A program made the position numbers and the translations under genes. The notes below the pieces were generated by a model. That model saw only the letters and a list, made by a program, of their open reading frames with translations, was not told the DNA's origin and made no database searches. A stretch of DNA of 64,000 bases from Pseudoroseomonas cervicalis (GTDB lineage: Bacteria > Pseudomonadota > Alphaproteobacteria > Acetobacterales > Acetobacteraceae), in assembly GCF_030818485.1 (NCBI RefSeq), contig NZ_JAUTAJ010000004.1, positions 124,001 through 188,000 on the forward strand, in the 5' to 3' direction. Below, one piece after another: positions 46,543-55,298 of this stretch (its first letter is position 1; every line of letters begins with the position of its first letter).

Positions 46543-47703
46543 ATGAGGCGGCCGGCCGCCACGCTGGCCACGGCGCTGGCCGGGGCCGGGGCGCTGTGCG
46601 TCGGCATCGGGCTGGCGCGCTTCGCCTATGTGCCGATCTTCCCCGCCATGGTCGCCGCCGGCTGGGTGGATGGCGGCGGGGCCGGGCTGCTCGGCGCCTG
46701 CAATTTCTCCGGCTATCTCGTGGGGGCGCTGGGCGGGCGGTGGCTGGGCCGGCGGCTCGGCGTGCCGCGCGCGCTGGATGCCGGCATGGTGCTGGCCCTG
46801 CTCTGCTTCCTGGCCTGCGCGCTGCATTGGGGCGGGGTGTCGGGGCTGCTCTGGCTGGCGCTGTGGCGGGCGCTGGCGGGGGTGGCGGGCGGGGTGCTGA
46901 TGGCGCTGGCCGGCCCGGCCGTGCAGGCGGTGACGCCGGTGGAGGGGCGTGGCGCGGCGGGGGGCGTGGTGGTCTCGGGCGTCGGTGCCGGGGTGGTGCT
47001 GGGGGCGCTGGCGGTGCCGGCGCTGCGGCCGGCGGGGGTGGAGGCGATCTGGCTCGGCCTGGCGGCGCTGACGCTGCTGCTGTGGCTCTGGCTGCGGCCG
47101 CGCTGGCCGGACCCGCCGGCGGCCGAGGTGATGCGGCTGCCGCAGGCGCAGGCGGTGCCGCGTGCGGCGGCGCTGATGACGGCCTATGGGCTGTCGGCGG
47201 CGGGGATGGCGGCGCCGATGGTGTATCTGGCCGATCTCGGCGCGCGCGGGCATGGGCTGGGGCCGCTGGCGCTGGGCGCGCTGTGGGCGCTGTTCGGGCT
47301 GGGCGGGGTGGCGGGCACGCTGCTGGGCGGGCGGGCGGTGGGGCGCATCGGCGGCCGCGCGACGCTGCTGGTCTGGCTCACGGTGCAGGTGGCGGCGCTG
47401 CTGGCGGCGCTGGGGCCGGGCGGCGGCTTCGTGCTGCTGGCGGCGCTGCTGGGCGGGTTTTCCGGCATCGGCATTTCCGCCGTGGCGCTGGGCGCGGTGC
47501 GGCAGCTATCGGGGGTGGCGGCGGGGCTGCTCTGGGTGCGGGCGACGGCCTTGTATGCGCTGGCGCAGGCGCTGACCGGCTTCGTGCTGGCGGCGCTGTT
47601 CCGCGCCAGTGGCGACAGCCATGCGCTGGTCTTTGCGGTGGCGCTGGCGCTGTCGGTGCTGGGCCTGCTGGTGGCGCTGCGGGTGCCGCGGCTGCGCCCC
47701 TGA
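46543..47703 (+). CDS. MFS transporter, YbfB/YjiJ type
   Basis: A 386-residue transporter with about twelve helices. The N-terminus LCVGIGLARFAYVPIFPAM and the LLGACNFSGYLVGALGGRWLG segment are typical of the YbfB/YjiJ family. The substrate is unknown. The gene lies 27 bases after the small exported protein and ends at a strong terminator. Confidence 0.88.
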   Translation: MRRPAATLATALAGAGALCVGIGLARFAYVPIFPAMVAAGWVDGGGAGLLGACNFSGYLVGALGGRWLGRRLGVPRALDAGMVLALLCFLACALHWGGVSGLLWLALWRALAGVAGGVLMALAGPAVQAVTPVEGRGAAGGVVVSGVGAGVVLGALAVPALRPAGVEAIWLGLAALTLLLWLWLRPRWPDPPAAEVMRLPQAQAVPRAAALMTAYGLSAAGMAAPMVYLADLGARGHGLGPLALGALWALFGLGGVAGTLLGGRAVGRIGGRATLLVWLTVQVAALLAALGPGGGFVLLAALLGGFSGIGISAVALGAVRQLSGVAAGLLWVRATALYALAQALTGFVLAALFRASGDSHALVFAVALALSVLGLLVALRVPRLRP

Positions 47704-47741
47704 TGGCGGGGTCCGGGGGGACCCTGTCCCCCCGGCGGGGC

Positions 47742-47765
47742 CAGGGGCGGAGCCCCTGTTTTTTT
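47742..47765 (+). terminator. Intrinsic terminator after the MFS gene
   Basis: CAGGGGC-GGA-GCCCCTG followed by seven T. It is the tail of a GC-rich palindromic block (47708-47758), between convergent genes. Confidence 0.88.
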
Positions 47766-47768
47766 GAC

Positions 47769-48788
47769 TTATGCTGCCGGAAAGATATCCCCGATCCGCG
47801 CCGTCTCCGCCCAGTTCGGCGCCTGGTCCTTGTCGACCAGCACGGAGCGCACCCCTTCGGCGAAATCCGGATGCTGGGTGACCGGCCGGGTCAGGGCCAG
47901 TTCCAGCGCCAGGCAGGCGGCGAGATCCAGCGCCGCGCCGCGCCGCAGCAATTCCAGCGTGACGGCGACGGAGGTGGGGGAGACGCGGCGCAGGATGGCC
48001 AGCTGCTCGCGCGCCCAGTCGGTGTTCTCGGCTTCCAGCGCCGCCTCGATGCCGGCGCGGTCGGGCTGGCCGAAGCAGCGGGCGATGGCCGGGCGCAGCG
48101 CGTCGATGCGGGTCTCGCCGGGCGCTTCGGCGAAGCGGTCCAGCACGGCGATGTCGCCGCTTTCCAGCAGCGCCTCGCGCAGCGCGGGGAGGCGTTCGCG
48201 CGGCACGTAATGGGTGGCGAGCCCGGCGGAGACCGCCTCCGCCCCCTTCAGCCGCGCGCCGGTCAGCGCGATCCAGCGGCCGAGCCCGCCCTCCGGCCCG
48301 CCCGGCAGGCGCGGCAGGACATGGCTGGTGCCGACATCGGGGAAGAGGGCGATGGCGGTCTCCGGCATGGCCAGCAGCGCGTGCTCGGTGACGATGCGGT
48401 GGCTGCCATGCACCGAGACGCCGAGCCCGCCGCCCATGCAGACGCCGTCGATCAGGCTGACCCAGGGGCGGGGGAAGGACGCGATGGCGGCGTTGACGGC
48501 GTATTCGCGGGTGAAGAAGGCGGCGACCGCCTCGGGCCTTCCCTCCAGCACGTCGAGCCGCACCTGGCGCACATCGCCGCCGGCGCAGAAGGCGCGGTCG
48601 CCGGCGCCCTCCAGCAGCACCAGGCGCAGCGAGGCATCGTCGCGCCAGGCGGCGATGGCGGCGGCGAAGCCGTCGATCATGGCCAGGTCCAGCGCGTTCA
48701 GCGCGCGCGGGCGGTTCATCAGCAGGCGGCCGACTTCTCCCTGCGGCCCCTCGCGGGTGGCGACCAGGCTCTGCGCGGCATCGTCCAT
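47769..48788 (-). CDS. Enoyl-CoA hydratase/isomerase-family protein, HibCH-like
   Basis: A 339-residue crotonase-fold protein. The oxyanion hole is formed by GDRAFCAGGDVRQV and DGVCMGGGLGVSVHGSHRI; PETAIALFPDVGTSHVLPRLPG is the hallmark of 3-hydroxyisobutyryl-CoA hydrolases in valine breakdown. The ATG at 48788 follows GGAGGA by 7 bases and is preferred to one five codons upstream. It stands alone, so the valine role is inferred from family only. Confidence 0.88.
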   Translation of the reverse strand: MDDAAQSLVATREGPQGEVGRLLMNRPRALNALDLAMIDGFAAAIAAWRDDASLRLVLLEGAGDRAFCAGGDVRQVRLDVLEGRPEAVAAFFTREYAVNAAIASFPRPWVSLIDGVCMGGGLGVSVHGSHRIVTEHALLAMPETAIALFPDVGTSHVLPRLPGGPEGGLGRWIALTGARLKGAEAVSAGLATHYVPRERLPALREALLESGDIAVLDRFAEAPGETRIDALRPAIARCFGQPDRAGIEAALEAENTDWAREQLAILRRVSPTSVAVTLELLRRGAALDLAACLALELALTRPVTQHPDFAEGVRSVLVDKDQAPNWAETARIGDIFPAA

Positions 48789-48900
48789 TCGGCATTCCTC
48801 CATTTCTTGTCGGCGCCCAGGGTCGCGGGAAGGGGAGCGGTTGACAACCCGCCCCGGGACGGGAATGGCTGGGGCCGTGCTCAGGAGAGGGTCGACCTGG

Positions 48901-49992
48901 ATGGCTGAGGCTCTGGTCCGGTTCGAGGGGGTGAAGAAGGCCTATGGCCCCGCCGCCTCCGGCTATGCGGTGCGGCAGCTCGACCTCGAGGTGATGAAGG
49001 GCGAGCTGCTGACGCTGCTCGGCCCTTCCGGCTCGGGCAAGACGACCACGCTGATGATGCTGGCCGGCTTCGAGATGCCGAGCGAGGGGCGCATCCTGCT
49101 GGAGGGGCGCGACATCGCGCGCCTGCCGCCGCACCGGCGCGGCATCGGTGTGGTGTTCCAGTCCTATGCGCTGTTCCCGCATATGAGCGTCGCCGAGAAT
49201 GTCGCCTTCCCGCTCGAGGTGCGCGGCGTGCCGAAGGCCGAGCGGACGGCGCGGGTGCAGCGGGCGCTGTCGATGGTGCGGCTGGAGAATTTCGGCGAGC
49301 GGCGGCCGCAGCAGCTTTCGGGCGGGCAGCAGCAGCGCATCGCGCTGGCCCGCGCCATGGTGTTCGAGCCGCCGATCGTGCTGCTGGACGAGCCGCTGGG
49401 CGCCCTGGACAAGGCGCTGCGCGAGGAGATGCAGTACGAGATCCGCGCGCTGCACCAGCGGCTGGGCCTGACCATGATGTATGTGACGCATGACCAGGCG
49501 GAGGCGCTGACGCTGTCGGACCGCATCGCGGTGTTCGAGGGCGGGCTGGTGCGCCAGCTGGCGCCGCCGCGCAGCATCTATGAGGCGCCGGCCAATGCCT
49601 TCGTCGCCGGCTTTGTCGGCGAGAACAACCGGCTGCCCGGCCAGGTGGCGGCGGCCGAGGACGGGCTGGTGCGGGTGAAGCTGGATTGCGGGCCGGAGGT
49701 CTGGGCGCGGCCGGTGGATGCCGGCGGCCCCGGCAGCCGCTGCATCGTGGCGGTGCGGCCGGAGCGGGTGGCGGTAGCCCCGGTCGCCGCCGAGGCGCTG
49801 GACGACTGGGCGCTGCCGGCGACCCTGCGGGAGGCGATCTTCCAGGGCGACCATGTGCGGCTGCGCCTCGGCCTCGGCGAGGGGGGCGAGATCCTGGTCA
49901 AGCGCGCCATCGGCGGCGGCCAGCTGCCGGAGCCGGGCGGCCCGGCGGCGCTGGCCTGGGAGGCCGAGCACGCCCACGCCTTCGCGGCGTAA
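48901..49992 (+). CDS. ABC ATP-binding protein, spermidine/putrescine (PotA) type
   Basis: A 363-residue importer ATPase. Walker A is GPSGSGKTT, the signature LSGGQQQRIALARAM, Walker B LLDEPLGALD; a TOBE domain fills about 285-355. No permease is adjacent. The polyamine-type permeases and binding protein at 54519-57534 lack an ATPase, so the parts probably make one transporter. The ATG follows AGGAGAGG by 10 bases. Confidence 0.92.
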   Translation: MAEALVRFEGVKKAYGPAASGYAVRQLDLEVMKGELLTLLGPSGSGKTTTLMMLAGFEMPSEGRILLEGRDIARLPPHRRGIGVVFQSYALFPHMSVAENVAFPLEVRGVPKAERTARVQRALSMVRLENFGERRPQQLSGGQQQRIALARAMVFEPPIVLLDEPLGALDKALREEMQYEIRALHQRLGLTMMYVTHDQAEALTLSDRIAVFEGGLVRQLAPPRSIYEAPANAFVAGFVGENNRLPGQVAAAEDGLVRVKLDCGPEVWARPVDAGGPGSRCIVAVRPERVAVAPVAAEALDDWALPATLREAIFQGDHVRLRLGLGEGGEILVKRAIGGGQLPEPGGPAALAWEAEHAHAFAA

Positions 49993-50014
49993 CGGCGTAA
50001 CGGCGTAACGGCGG
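49984..50014. repeat. Short direct repeat GGCGTAAC
   Basis: Three tandem copies of GGCGTAAC and a partial fourth start at the stop codon of the ATPase gene; the first TAA is the stop itself, the others are back-up stops in frame or close by. Confidence 0.6.
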
Positions 50015-50024
50015 CTGGCGCGGC

Positions 50025-50336
50025 TCAGCAGCGCAGCGCGTCGTGCACCAGCGGCGCGGCCTCGCCCTGGCGTGCGGCGGGGGAGAGGCGGTCCAGGTGG
50101 TCGAAGACCCGCGCCTCGCGCTCATGCGGTTTCAGCGGCGGGCCGGGGCAGCGCGGCGCGCCCGGCTGCAGGGCCTCGAGATAGGCGGCGGCGCGCTGGC
50201 GGCCGGCGGAGCCCGGCGGGGTGCGCAGCGCGTCATGCAGCGCGGCGCCGGTCATCGGGCCGGGCGCCTCGGCCCGGGCGGGCGGGGCGGCGGCCAGCAG
50301 CAGCAGGCCCAGGGCGGGGGCGGTCAGTCGGCGCAT
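50025..50336 (-). CDS. Small exported protein, function unknown
   Basis: A 103-residue protein with a signal peptide (1-22, ARA). The mature part is rich in Ala, Arg and Pro, with two Cys (PRCPG and the final Cys), which may pair. The pattern GAALHDALRTP with RQRAAAYLEALQ faintly recalls Rap1a/Tai-type small exported proteins, but the usual Cys are missing. It lies downstream of the superoxide dismutase gene on the same strand. Confidence 0.55.
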   Translation of the reverse strand: MRRLTAPALGLLLLAAAPPARAEAPGPMTGAALHDALRTPPGSAGRQRAAAYLEALQPGAPRCPGPPLKPHEREARVFDHLDRLSPAARQGEAAPLVHDALRC

Positions 50337-50402
50337 GCCAGGGCTGTAGCCCGGCCGCGCCGCGCGGCCGAACCACGATGCGGCGAGACGCCCCAGGGCG
50401 CA

Positions 50403-50426
50403 GCGCCGGGGTCCACGCCCCGGCGC
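50403..50426 (-). terminator. Stem-loop downstream of the superoxide dismutase gene
   Basis: GCGCCGGGG (50403-50411) and CCCCGGCGC (50418-50426) form a perfect 9-bp stem with a 6-base loop. No T-run. Confidence 0.45.
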
Positions 50427-50438
50427 GCCCCGGGCGCG

Positions 50439-51194
50439 TCAGACGCCCAGCGTGCCGGCCTTGGCGGCGGCGTAGCGCTGGCCGATCTTCTCCCAGTCCA
50501 GCACGTTCCACCAGGCGGCGAGGTATTCGGGCCGGCGGTTGTTGTATTTCAGGTAGTAGGCGTGCTCCCACACATCGTTGCCCATCAGCACGCGCTGCCC
50601 GTCCATCAGCGGCGAATCCTGGTTGGGACGGCTGGCCAGGCTCAGCTTGCCCTCGCGATCGACCAGCACGAACACCCAGCCCGAGCCGAAGACCCGCGCG
50701 CCGGTGCCGTTGAAGTCGGTGCGGAACTTCTCCATGCCGCCGAGATCGCGGTTGATCGCCTCGGCCAGCTCGCCCGAGGGGTTGCCGCCGCGGCCGCCCA
50801 TGATCTGCCAGAACATCGAGTGATTGGCATGGCCGCCGCCATTGTTGCGCAGCGCGGTGCGGATGCCCTCCGGCGCCTCGCCCAGCTTCGCCAGCAGCTC
50901 CTCCAGCTTCAGGCTGGCCAGCTGGCCGTGGTCCTTCAGCAGGGTGTTCAGATTGGTGATGAAGGCGGCGTGGTGGCGGCCATGGTGCAGCTCCATGGTC
51001 GTGGCGTCGATATGCGGCTCCAGCGCGTTGGTGGCGTAGGGCAGGGCCGGCAGGCTGAAGGGGCCGGCCGCCGGGGGCGGGGCGGCGGCCGGCGCCGCGG
51101 CCTGGGCGAAGACACGGCCCGGCAGCAGCCCGGCGGCCAGCAGCGAGCCCGCCGCGAACAGGGCGCCGCGGCGCGCGATCAGAGGGGTGGTCAT
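50439..51194 (-). CDS. Exported Mn/Fe superoxide dismutase
   Basis: A 251-residue SOD with an N-terminal export signal: ARRG plus a hydrophobic stretch ending VFAQ (residue 31), possibly Tat. Metal ligands are H70 (MELHHGRHH), H125 (ANHSMFW), D207 and H211 (GNDVWEHAYY). Gly in GGHANH and Gln in NQDSPLM favour the Mn-type second shell. Most bacterial Mn/Fe SODs are cytoplasmic; a periplasmic one would remove external superoxide. A Pro/Ala linker joins signal and enzyme. Confidence 0.92.
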   Translation of the reverse strand: MTTPLIARRGALFAAGSLLAAGLLPGRVFAQAAAPAAAPPPAAGPFSLPALPYATNALEPHIDATTMELHHGRHHAAFITNLNTLLKDHGQLASLKLEELLAKLGEAPEGIRTALRNNGGGHANHSMFWQIMGGRGGNPSGELAEAINRDLGGMEKFRTDFNGTGARVFGSGWVFVLVDREGKLSLASRPNQDSPLMDGQRVLMGNDVWEHAYYLKYNNRRPEYLAAWWNVLDWEKIGQRYAAAKAGTLGV

Positions 51195-51315
51195 GCGTGA
51201 TCTCCCTGGGTCCGGCCGGTTAACACCCCAGCGGGGGGCGGGATGCAGGGCCGTCCGCCCCCGCCTGCCGAAGATGGGAGGCGCGCGGCGGACCGCCAGG
51301 GCCACGCCGCATCGT

Positions 51316-52224
51316 TCAGCGCAGCTCGGCGCCGCCGCCCATGCGCTCGACCAGGAAATCGATGAAGGCACGGATGCGCGCCGCCAGATGCCCATGCCCG
51401 ATATAGAGGGCGTGGATCAGCTCGACATCCTCGGCATTGTGCTCCTCCAGCACCGGCACCAGCCGGCCGGCATCGATCTCGGCCTGCACATGGAAGCGCG
51501 CCAGCCGCGCCAGGCCGAGCCCGGCCAGGCAGAGCTGCCGCAGCGTCGGGCCGTTGTTGGCGCGGAGATTGCCCGGCGTCGCCTCGGTGGAGAGGCGCCC
51601 CGTCTCCGGGTCGCGGAAGGGCCAGCCGCCGGCGCGGTGGCGGAAATTGAAGCCCAGGCAATTGTGCGCGGCGAGGTCCTGCGGCACCTGCGGCGTGCCG
51701 TGTCGCGCCAGATAGGCCGGCGATGCCACCACCACGCGGCGGGAGCGCAGCACCAGCCGCGCCTTCAGCGCCGAATCGCGCAGCGCGCCCGCCCGCAGCG
51801 CGATGTCGGTGCGCTCCTCCATCAGGTCGACCAGCCCGTCGGTCAGCGACAGGTCGAGGGTGATGCCGGGATAGCGCTCCAGGAAGACCGGCAGCAGCGG
51901 CACCAGGCATTGCGTGCCGAAGCCCACCGTGGCGCTGACCCGCAAGGGGCCGCGCGGCAGGGCGCCGGCGGCCACCAGCCGCTCGGTCTCCTCGATCTCG
52001 GCCAGCAGGCGGCGGGCGCGGGCGAGGTAGATCTCCCCCTCCGCCGTCGGCCGCAGGGCACGGGTGGAGCGCAGCAGCAGCGGCGTGCCGAGCCGGTCCT
52101 CCAGCCGGGAGACCAGCCGGCTGACGGCCGAGGGCGTCAGCCCCAGCCGCCGCCCGGCAGCCGAGAAGCTGCCGAGATCGGCCGCCAGCAGCACCGCCTG
52201 CATCTCTCCCGCGCGGTTGTCCAT
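51316..52224 (-). CDS. LysR-family regulator, divergent from MFS gene
   Basis: A LysR-type regulator of 302 residues. The helix-turn-helix reads LAADLGSFSAAGRRLGLTPSA followed by VSRLVSRLEDRLG; the effector domain starts near residue 90 (GPLRVSATVGFG). ATG at 52224 is preferred; a GTG two codons upstream is possible. It diverges from the MFS gene with 131 bases between, so control of that exporter is likely. Confidence 0.93.
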   Translation of the reverse strand: MDNRAGEMQAVLLAADLGSFSAAGRRLGLTPSAVSRLVSRLEDRLGTPLLLRSTRALRPTAEGEIYLARARRLLAEIEETERLVAAGALPRGPLRVSATVGFGTQCLVPLLPVFLERYPGITLDLSLTDGLVDLMEERTDIALRAGALRDSALKARLVLRSRRVVVASPAYLARHGTPQVPQDLAAHNCLGFNFRHRAGGWPFRDPETGRLSTEATPGNLRANNGPTLRQLCLAGLGLARLARFHVQAEIDAGRLVPVLEEHNAEDVELIHALYIGHGHLAARIRAFIDFLVERMGGGAELR

Positions 52225-52355
52225 CGCCACTGCCTTTGAATCAGAGTCACAGATCCTGGCGCATTATGCCGCGTTATCGCGCGGAAGGGGCAGGGGCATA
52301 TCGGCCGGTGACACGGGCGGCCGCCCCTTCGCGGCCCTTTCTGCGGGATCTTCCC

Positions 52356-53522
52356 ATGCCTCTGGCCATTTTCGCGCTGACCGTCGCGGCCTATGCGATC
52401 GGCACGACGGAATTCGTCATTGTCGGCCTGCTGCCCACGGTGGCGGCCGATCTCGATATCACGCTTCCCCTCGCCGGGCTGATCGTCAGCGTCTATGCGC
52501 TGGGCGTCACCTTCGGCGCGCCGGTGCTGACGGCGCTGACCGGGCGGCTCGGCCGCAAGGCGCTGCTGCTCGGGCTGATGGCGCTGTTCGTCGCCGGCAA
52601 CAGCGCCGCCGCCCTGGCGCCGGACTATCCCACCCTGCTGGCGGCGCGGGTGCTCTCCGCCTTCGCGCATGGCGTGTTCTTCTCGGTGGGAGCGACCATC
52701 GCCGCCGATCTGGTGCCAGAAGACCGGCGCGCCTCGGCCATCGCCATGATGTTCATGGGGCTGACGGTGGCGATCGTCACCGGCGTGCCGCTGGGCACCT
52801 GGATCGGCCAGAATTTCGGCTGGCGCGCCACCTTCTGGGCGGTGGCCGGGCTGGGGCTGGTGGCCTTCCTGGCCATCCTGCTGCTGCTGCCCGCGCGGCT
52901 GCGCCAGGCGCCGCCGGCGCGGCTGGCCGAGCAGCTGCGCGTGCTGGGCAGCGCCCGGCTGCTGCTGGTCTTCGGCATGACGGCGCTGGGCTATGGCGGC
53001 ACCTTCGTCACCTTCACCTATCTCTCGCCGCTGCTGCAGCAGGTCAGCGGCTTCGGCGAGGGCAGTGTCAGCCTGATCCTGGTGTTCTACGGCCTGGCCA
53101 TCGCAGCGGGCAACCTGGCCGGCGGAAGGCTGGCCGACCGCAACCCGGTGCGGGCGCTGAGCTGGCTGTTCGCGCTGCAGGCCGCGGTGCTGGCGCTGCT
53201 GACGCTGACCGCGCCCAGCCCGGCCCTGGCGCTGGCCACCCTCGCGGCGCTGGGCTTCCTGTCCTTCGCCAATGTGCCCGGCCTGCAGCTCTATGTCGTG
53301 CAGCTGGCGCGGCGGCACCGGCCGGAGGCGGTGGATGTCGCCTCGGCGCTGAACATCGCGGCCTTCAACCTCGGCATCGCGCTGGGCGCCTGGACCGGCG
53401 GGCAGGTGGTGGCCTCGCCGCTCGGCCTCGGGGCGACGCCCTGGGTCGGGGCGGTGCTGGTGGCGCTGGCGCTGGGGCTCACGCGGTGGTCGTCGCGGCT
53501 GGATAAGGCAGTGGCAGCCTAG
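52356..53522 (+). CDS. MFS efflux transporter, DHA1/AraJ-like
   Basis: A 388-residue exporter with twelve helices. The opening segment IFALTVAAYAIGTTEFVIVG and the LGRKALLLGLMALFVAGN loop are typical of AraJ/YdhP-type sugar or drug exporters. The start at 52356 puts helix one at residue 3; 40 upstream in-frame codons are unlikely. Its TAG stop is joined to a three-hairpin repeat. Confidence 0.9.
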   Translation: MPLAIFALTVAAYAIGTTEFVIVGLLPTVAADLDITLPLAGLIVSVYALGVTFGAPVLTALTGRLGRKALLLGLMALFVAGNSAAALAPDYPTLLAARVLSAFAHGVFFSVGATIAADLVPEDRRASAIAMMFMGLTVAIVTGVPLGTWIGQNFGWRATFWAVAGLGLVAFLAILLLLPARLRQAPPARLAEQLRVLGSARLLLVFGMTALGYGGTFVTFTYLSPLLQQVSGFGEGSVSLILVFYGLAIAAGNLAGGRLADRNPVRALSWLFALQAAVLALLTLTAPSPALALATLAALGFLSFANVPGLQLYVVQLARRHRPEAVDVASALNIAAFNLGIALGAWTGGQVVASPLGLGATPWVGAVLVALALGLTRWSSRLDKAVAA

Positions 53523-53633
53523 AATCTTCTTTTTCTGAAGAAAAAGATTTCTTCCAGTTTCGCGTCCCGCCTCAGGCCCAAAGCGGGACGCTCACTGAAA
53601 AAAGTTTTTTGGTTCTTTTTTCCAAAAAAGAAC
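53521..53633. repeat. Three-hairpin intergenic repeat, copy 2
   Basis: Same order as 15944-16067: AGAATCTTCTTTTTCTGAAG with GAAAAAGA, then GCGTCCCGC (53562-53570) with GCGGGACGC (53583-53591), then GTTCTTTTTT-CC-AAAAAAGAAC (53612-53633). It starts inside the TAG stop of the MFS gene. Confidence 0.9.
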
Positions 53634-53652
53634 CCTTCCTGAACTTCACTTC

Positions 53653-53670
53653 GAACAGAAGGTTCTGTTC
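53653..53670. promoter_or_regulatory. Perfect 18-base palindrome over the ribosome site of the AKR gene
   Basis: GAACAGAA-GG-TTCTGTTC ends 2 bases before the ATG at 53673 and covers the only ribosome-site-like GAAGG. It could be an operator or an RNA hairpin that masks the start. Confidence 0.5.
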
Positions 53671-53672
53671 CC

Positions 53673-54509
53673 ATGATTCATGAAACACCGCTGGTGTCCG
53701 CGCAGGGCGCCGCCATTCCCGCGCTCGGCCTCGGCACTTTCCGCATGCCCGGCCCGGATGTGCTGCGCATCGTCCCGGCCGCCCTGGCGCAGGGTTTCCG
53801 GCATCTCGACACCGCGCAGATCTATGGCAACGAGGCCGAGCTGGGCGAGGCCATCGCCGCCTCCGGCACGCCGCGCGGCGAGATCTTCCTGACCACCAAG
53901 GTCTGGGTGACGAACTACGCCGGCGCCGCCTTCCGCGCCTCGGTCGAGGAGAGCCTGCGCAAGCTGCGCACCGACCATGTGGACCTGCTGCTGCTGCACT
54001 GGCCGAATGAGGCGGTGCCGCTGGCCGAGCAGATCGGCGCGCTGAACGCGGTGCGGCAGGCGGGGCTGGTGCGGCATATCGGCGTCAGCAATTTCTCCAC
54101 CGCCCTGCTGGCCGAGGCGCGGCGCCTGTCCGACGCGCCGCTGGTCACCAACCAGGTCGAGTACCATCCCTATCTGGACCAGGGGCCGGTGCTGGGTGCG
54201 CTGCGCCAGGCCGGCATGGCGCTGACCGCCTATTACGCCATGGCCGATGGCAAGGTGCTGCAGGACCCGCTGCTGCGCGACATCGCCGCCCGCCATGGCC
54301 GCAGCGTGGCGCAGGTGGTGCTGCGCTGGCTGGTGCAGCAGCCCGGCGTGGTGGCGCTGAGCAAGACGGCGCGGCCCGAGCGCCTGGCCGAGAACGCCGC
54401 CATCTTCGACTTCGCTCTCGATGCGGCGGAGATGGCGGCGATCCATGCCCTGGCGCGGCCGGATGGCCGGATCGTCAGCCCCGAGGGGCTGGCGCCGGCC
54501 TGGGACTGA
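53673..54509 (+). CDS. Aldo/keto reductase
   Basis: A 278-residue NADPH-dependent oxidoreductase. The active-site tetrad is Asp and Tyr in HLDTAQIYGNEAELG, Lys in TTKVWV and His in LLLLHWP. GVSNF and the C-terminal SKTARPERLAEN (cofactor binding) are intact. It resembles 2,5-diketo-gluconate-reductase-type AKR5 members. The substrate is unknown. An 18-base palindrome just before the start suggests control. Confidence 0.94.
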   Translation: MIHETPLVSAQGAAIPALGLGTFRMPGPDVLRIVPAALAQGFRHLDTAQIYGNEAELGEAIAASGTPRGEIFLTTKVWVTNYAGAAFRASVEESLRKLRTDHVDLLLLHWPNEAVPLAEQIGALNAVRQAGLVRHIGVSNFSTALLAEARRLSDAPLVTNQVEYHPYLDQGPVLGALRQAGMALTAYYAMADGKVLQDPLLRDIAARHGRSVAQVVLRWLVQQPGVVALSKTARPERLAENAAIFDFALDAAEMAAIHALARPDGRIVSPEGLAPAWD

Positions 54510-54518
54510 CGCCCGGGG

Positions 54519-55298
54519 CTAGTGCGGCTGGCGGCGGCGAAGCAGCGTCACCGCCACCAGCAGCAGCACCGAGATCAGCACCAGGATCATCGCCGCGGCC
54601 ATGATCGTCAGGCTGATGGAATCGTTCAGCCCGGAGAACATCTGCCGCGGCAAGGTGCGCTGGGCGGGGCCGGCGATGAAGAGCGCGATCGCCACCTCGT
54701 CCAGCGAGGTGGCGAAGGCGAAGACCCCGCCGGCGGCGACGCCGGGCATGATCTGCGGCAGGCAGACGCGCCAGAAGGCCCGCGAAGGCGAGGCGCCGCA
54801 GGAGGCCGCGGCGCGCAGCTGCACCGCGTCGAATTGCTGCAGCGACGCCAGCACGGTGACCACCACGAAGGGCGCGCCCAGCGCCGCATGGCCCAGCACC
54901 AGGCCGGTGAAGGAATTGGTCAGGCCGAGCGGGCCGAAGGCCAGCAGCAGCGCGACGGCGACGATGATCGCCGGCACCACCATGGGCGCCAGCAGCACCG
55001 CCATCACCAGCGTCTTGCCGGGGAAGGGGGCGCGCCACAGGCCGAAGGCGGCCAGCGTGCCCAGGCTGCCCGCCACCAGCGCGGCGCCGGCGCCGACGCG
55101 CAAGCTGTTCCACAGCGCCGGCAGCCAGAAATCCGAGGCCCAGAAATCGGCGTACCAGCGCAGCGACAGGCCGGGCAGCGGATAGAACAGGAAGGAGCCG
55201 GCGGAGAAGGACAGCGGCAGCACCGCCAGCACCGGCGTCAGCAGGAACAGGATGGCGAGCAGCCCCACCAGCCAGAGCAGGATGCGCGGCGCCTTCAT
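54519..55298 (-). CDS. ABC permease, spermidine/putrescine PotC type
   Basis: A 259-residue permease with six helices. The coupling loop is AAASCGASPSRAFWRVCLPQIMPGV, and FATSLDEVAIALFIAG is typical of PotC. The ATG overlaps the stop of the upstream permease gene by four bases, which fixes the start. Third gene of a binding protein-permease-permease operon. Confidence 0.93.
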   Translation of the reverse strand: MKAPRILLWLVGLLAILFLLTPVLAVLPLSFSAGSFLFYPLPGLSLRWYADFWASDFWLPALWNSLRVGAGAALVAGSLGTLAAFGLWRAPFPGKTLVMAVLLAPMVVPAIIVAVALLLAFGPLGLTNSFTGLVLGHAALGAPFVVVTVLASLQQFDAVQLRAAASCGASPSRAFWRVCLPQIMPGVAAGGVFAFATSLDEVAIALFIAGPAQRTLPRQMFSGLNDSISLTIMAAAMILVLISVLLLVAVTLLRRRQPH

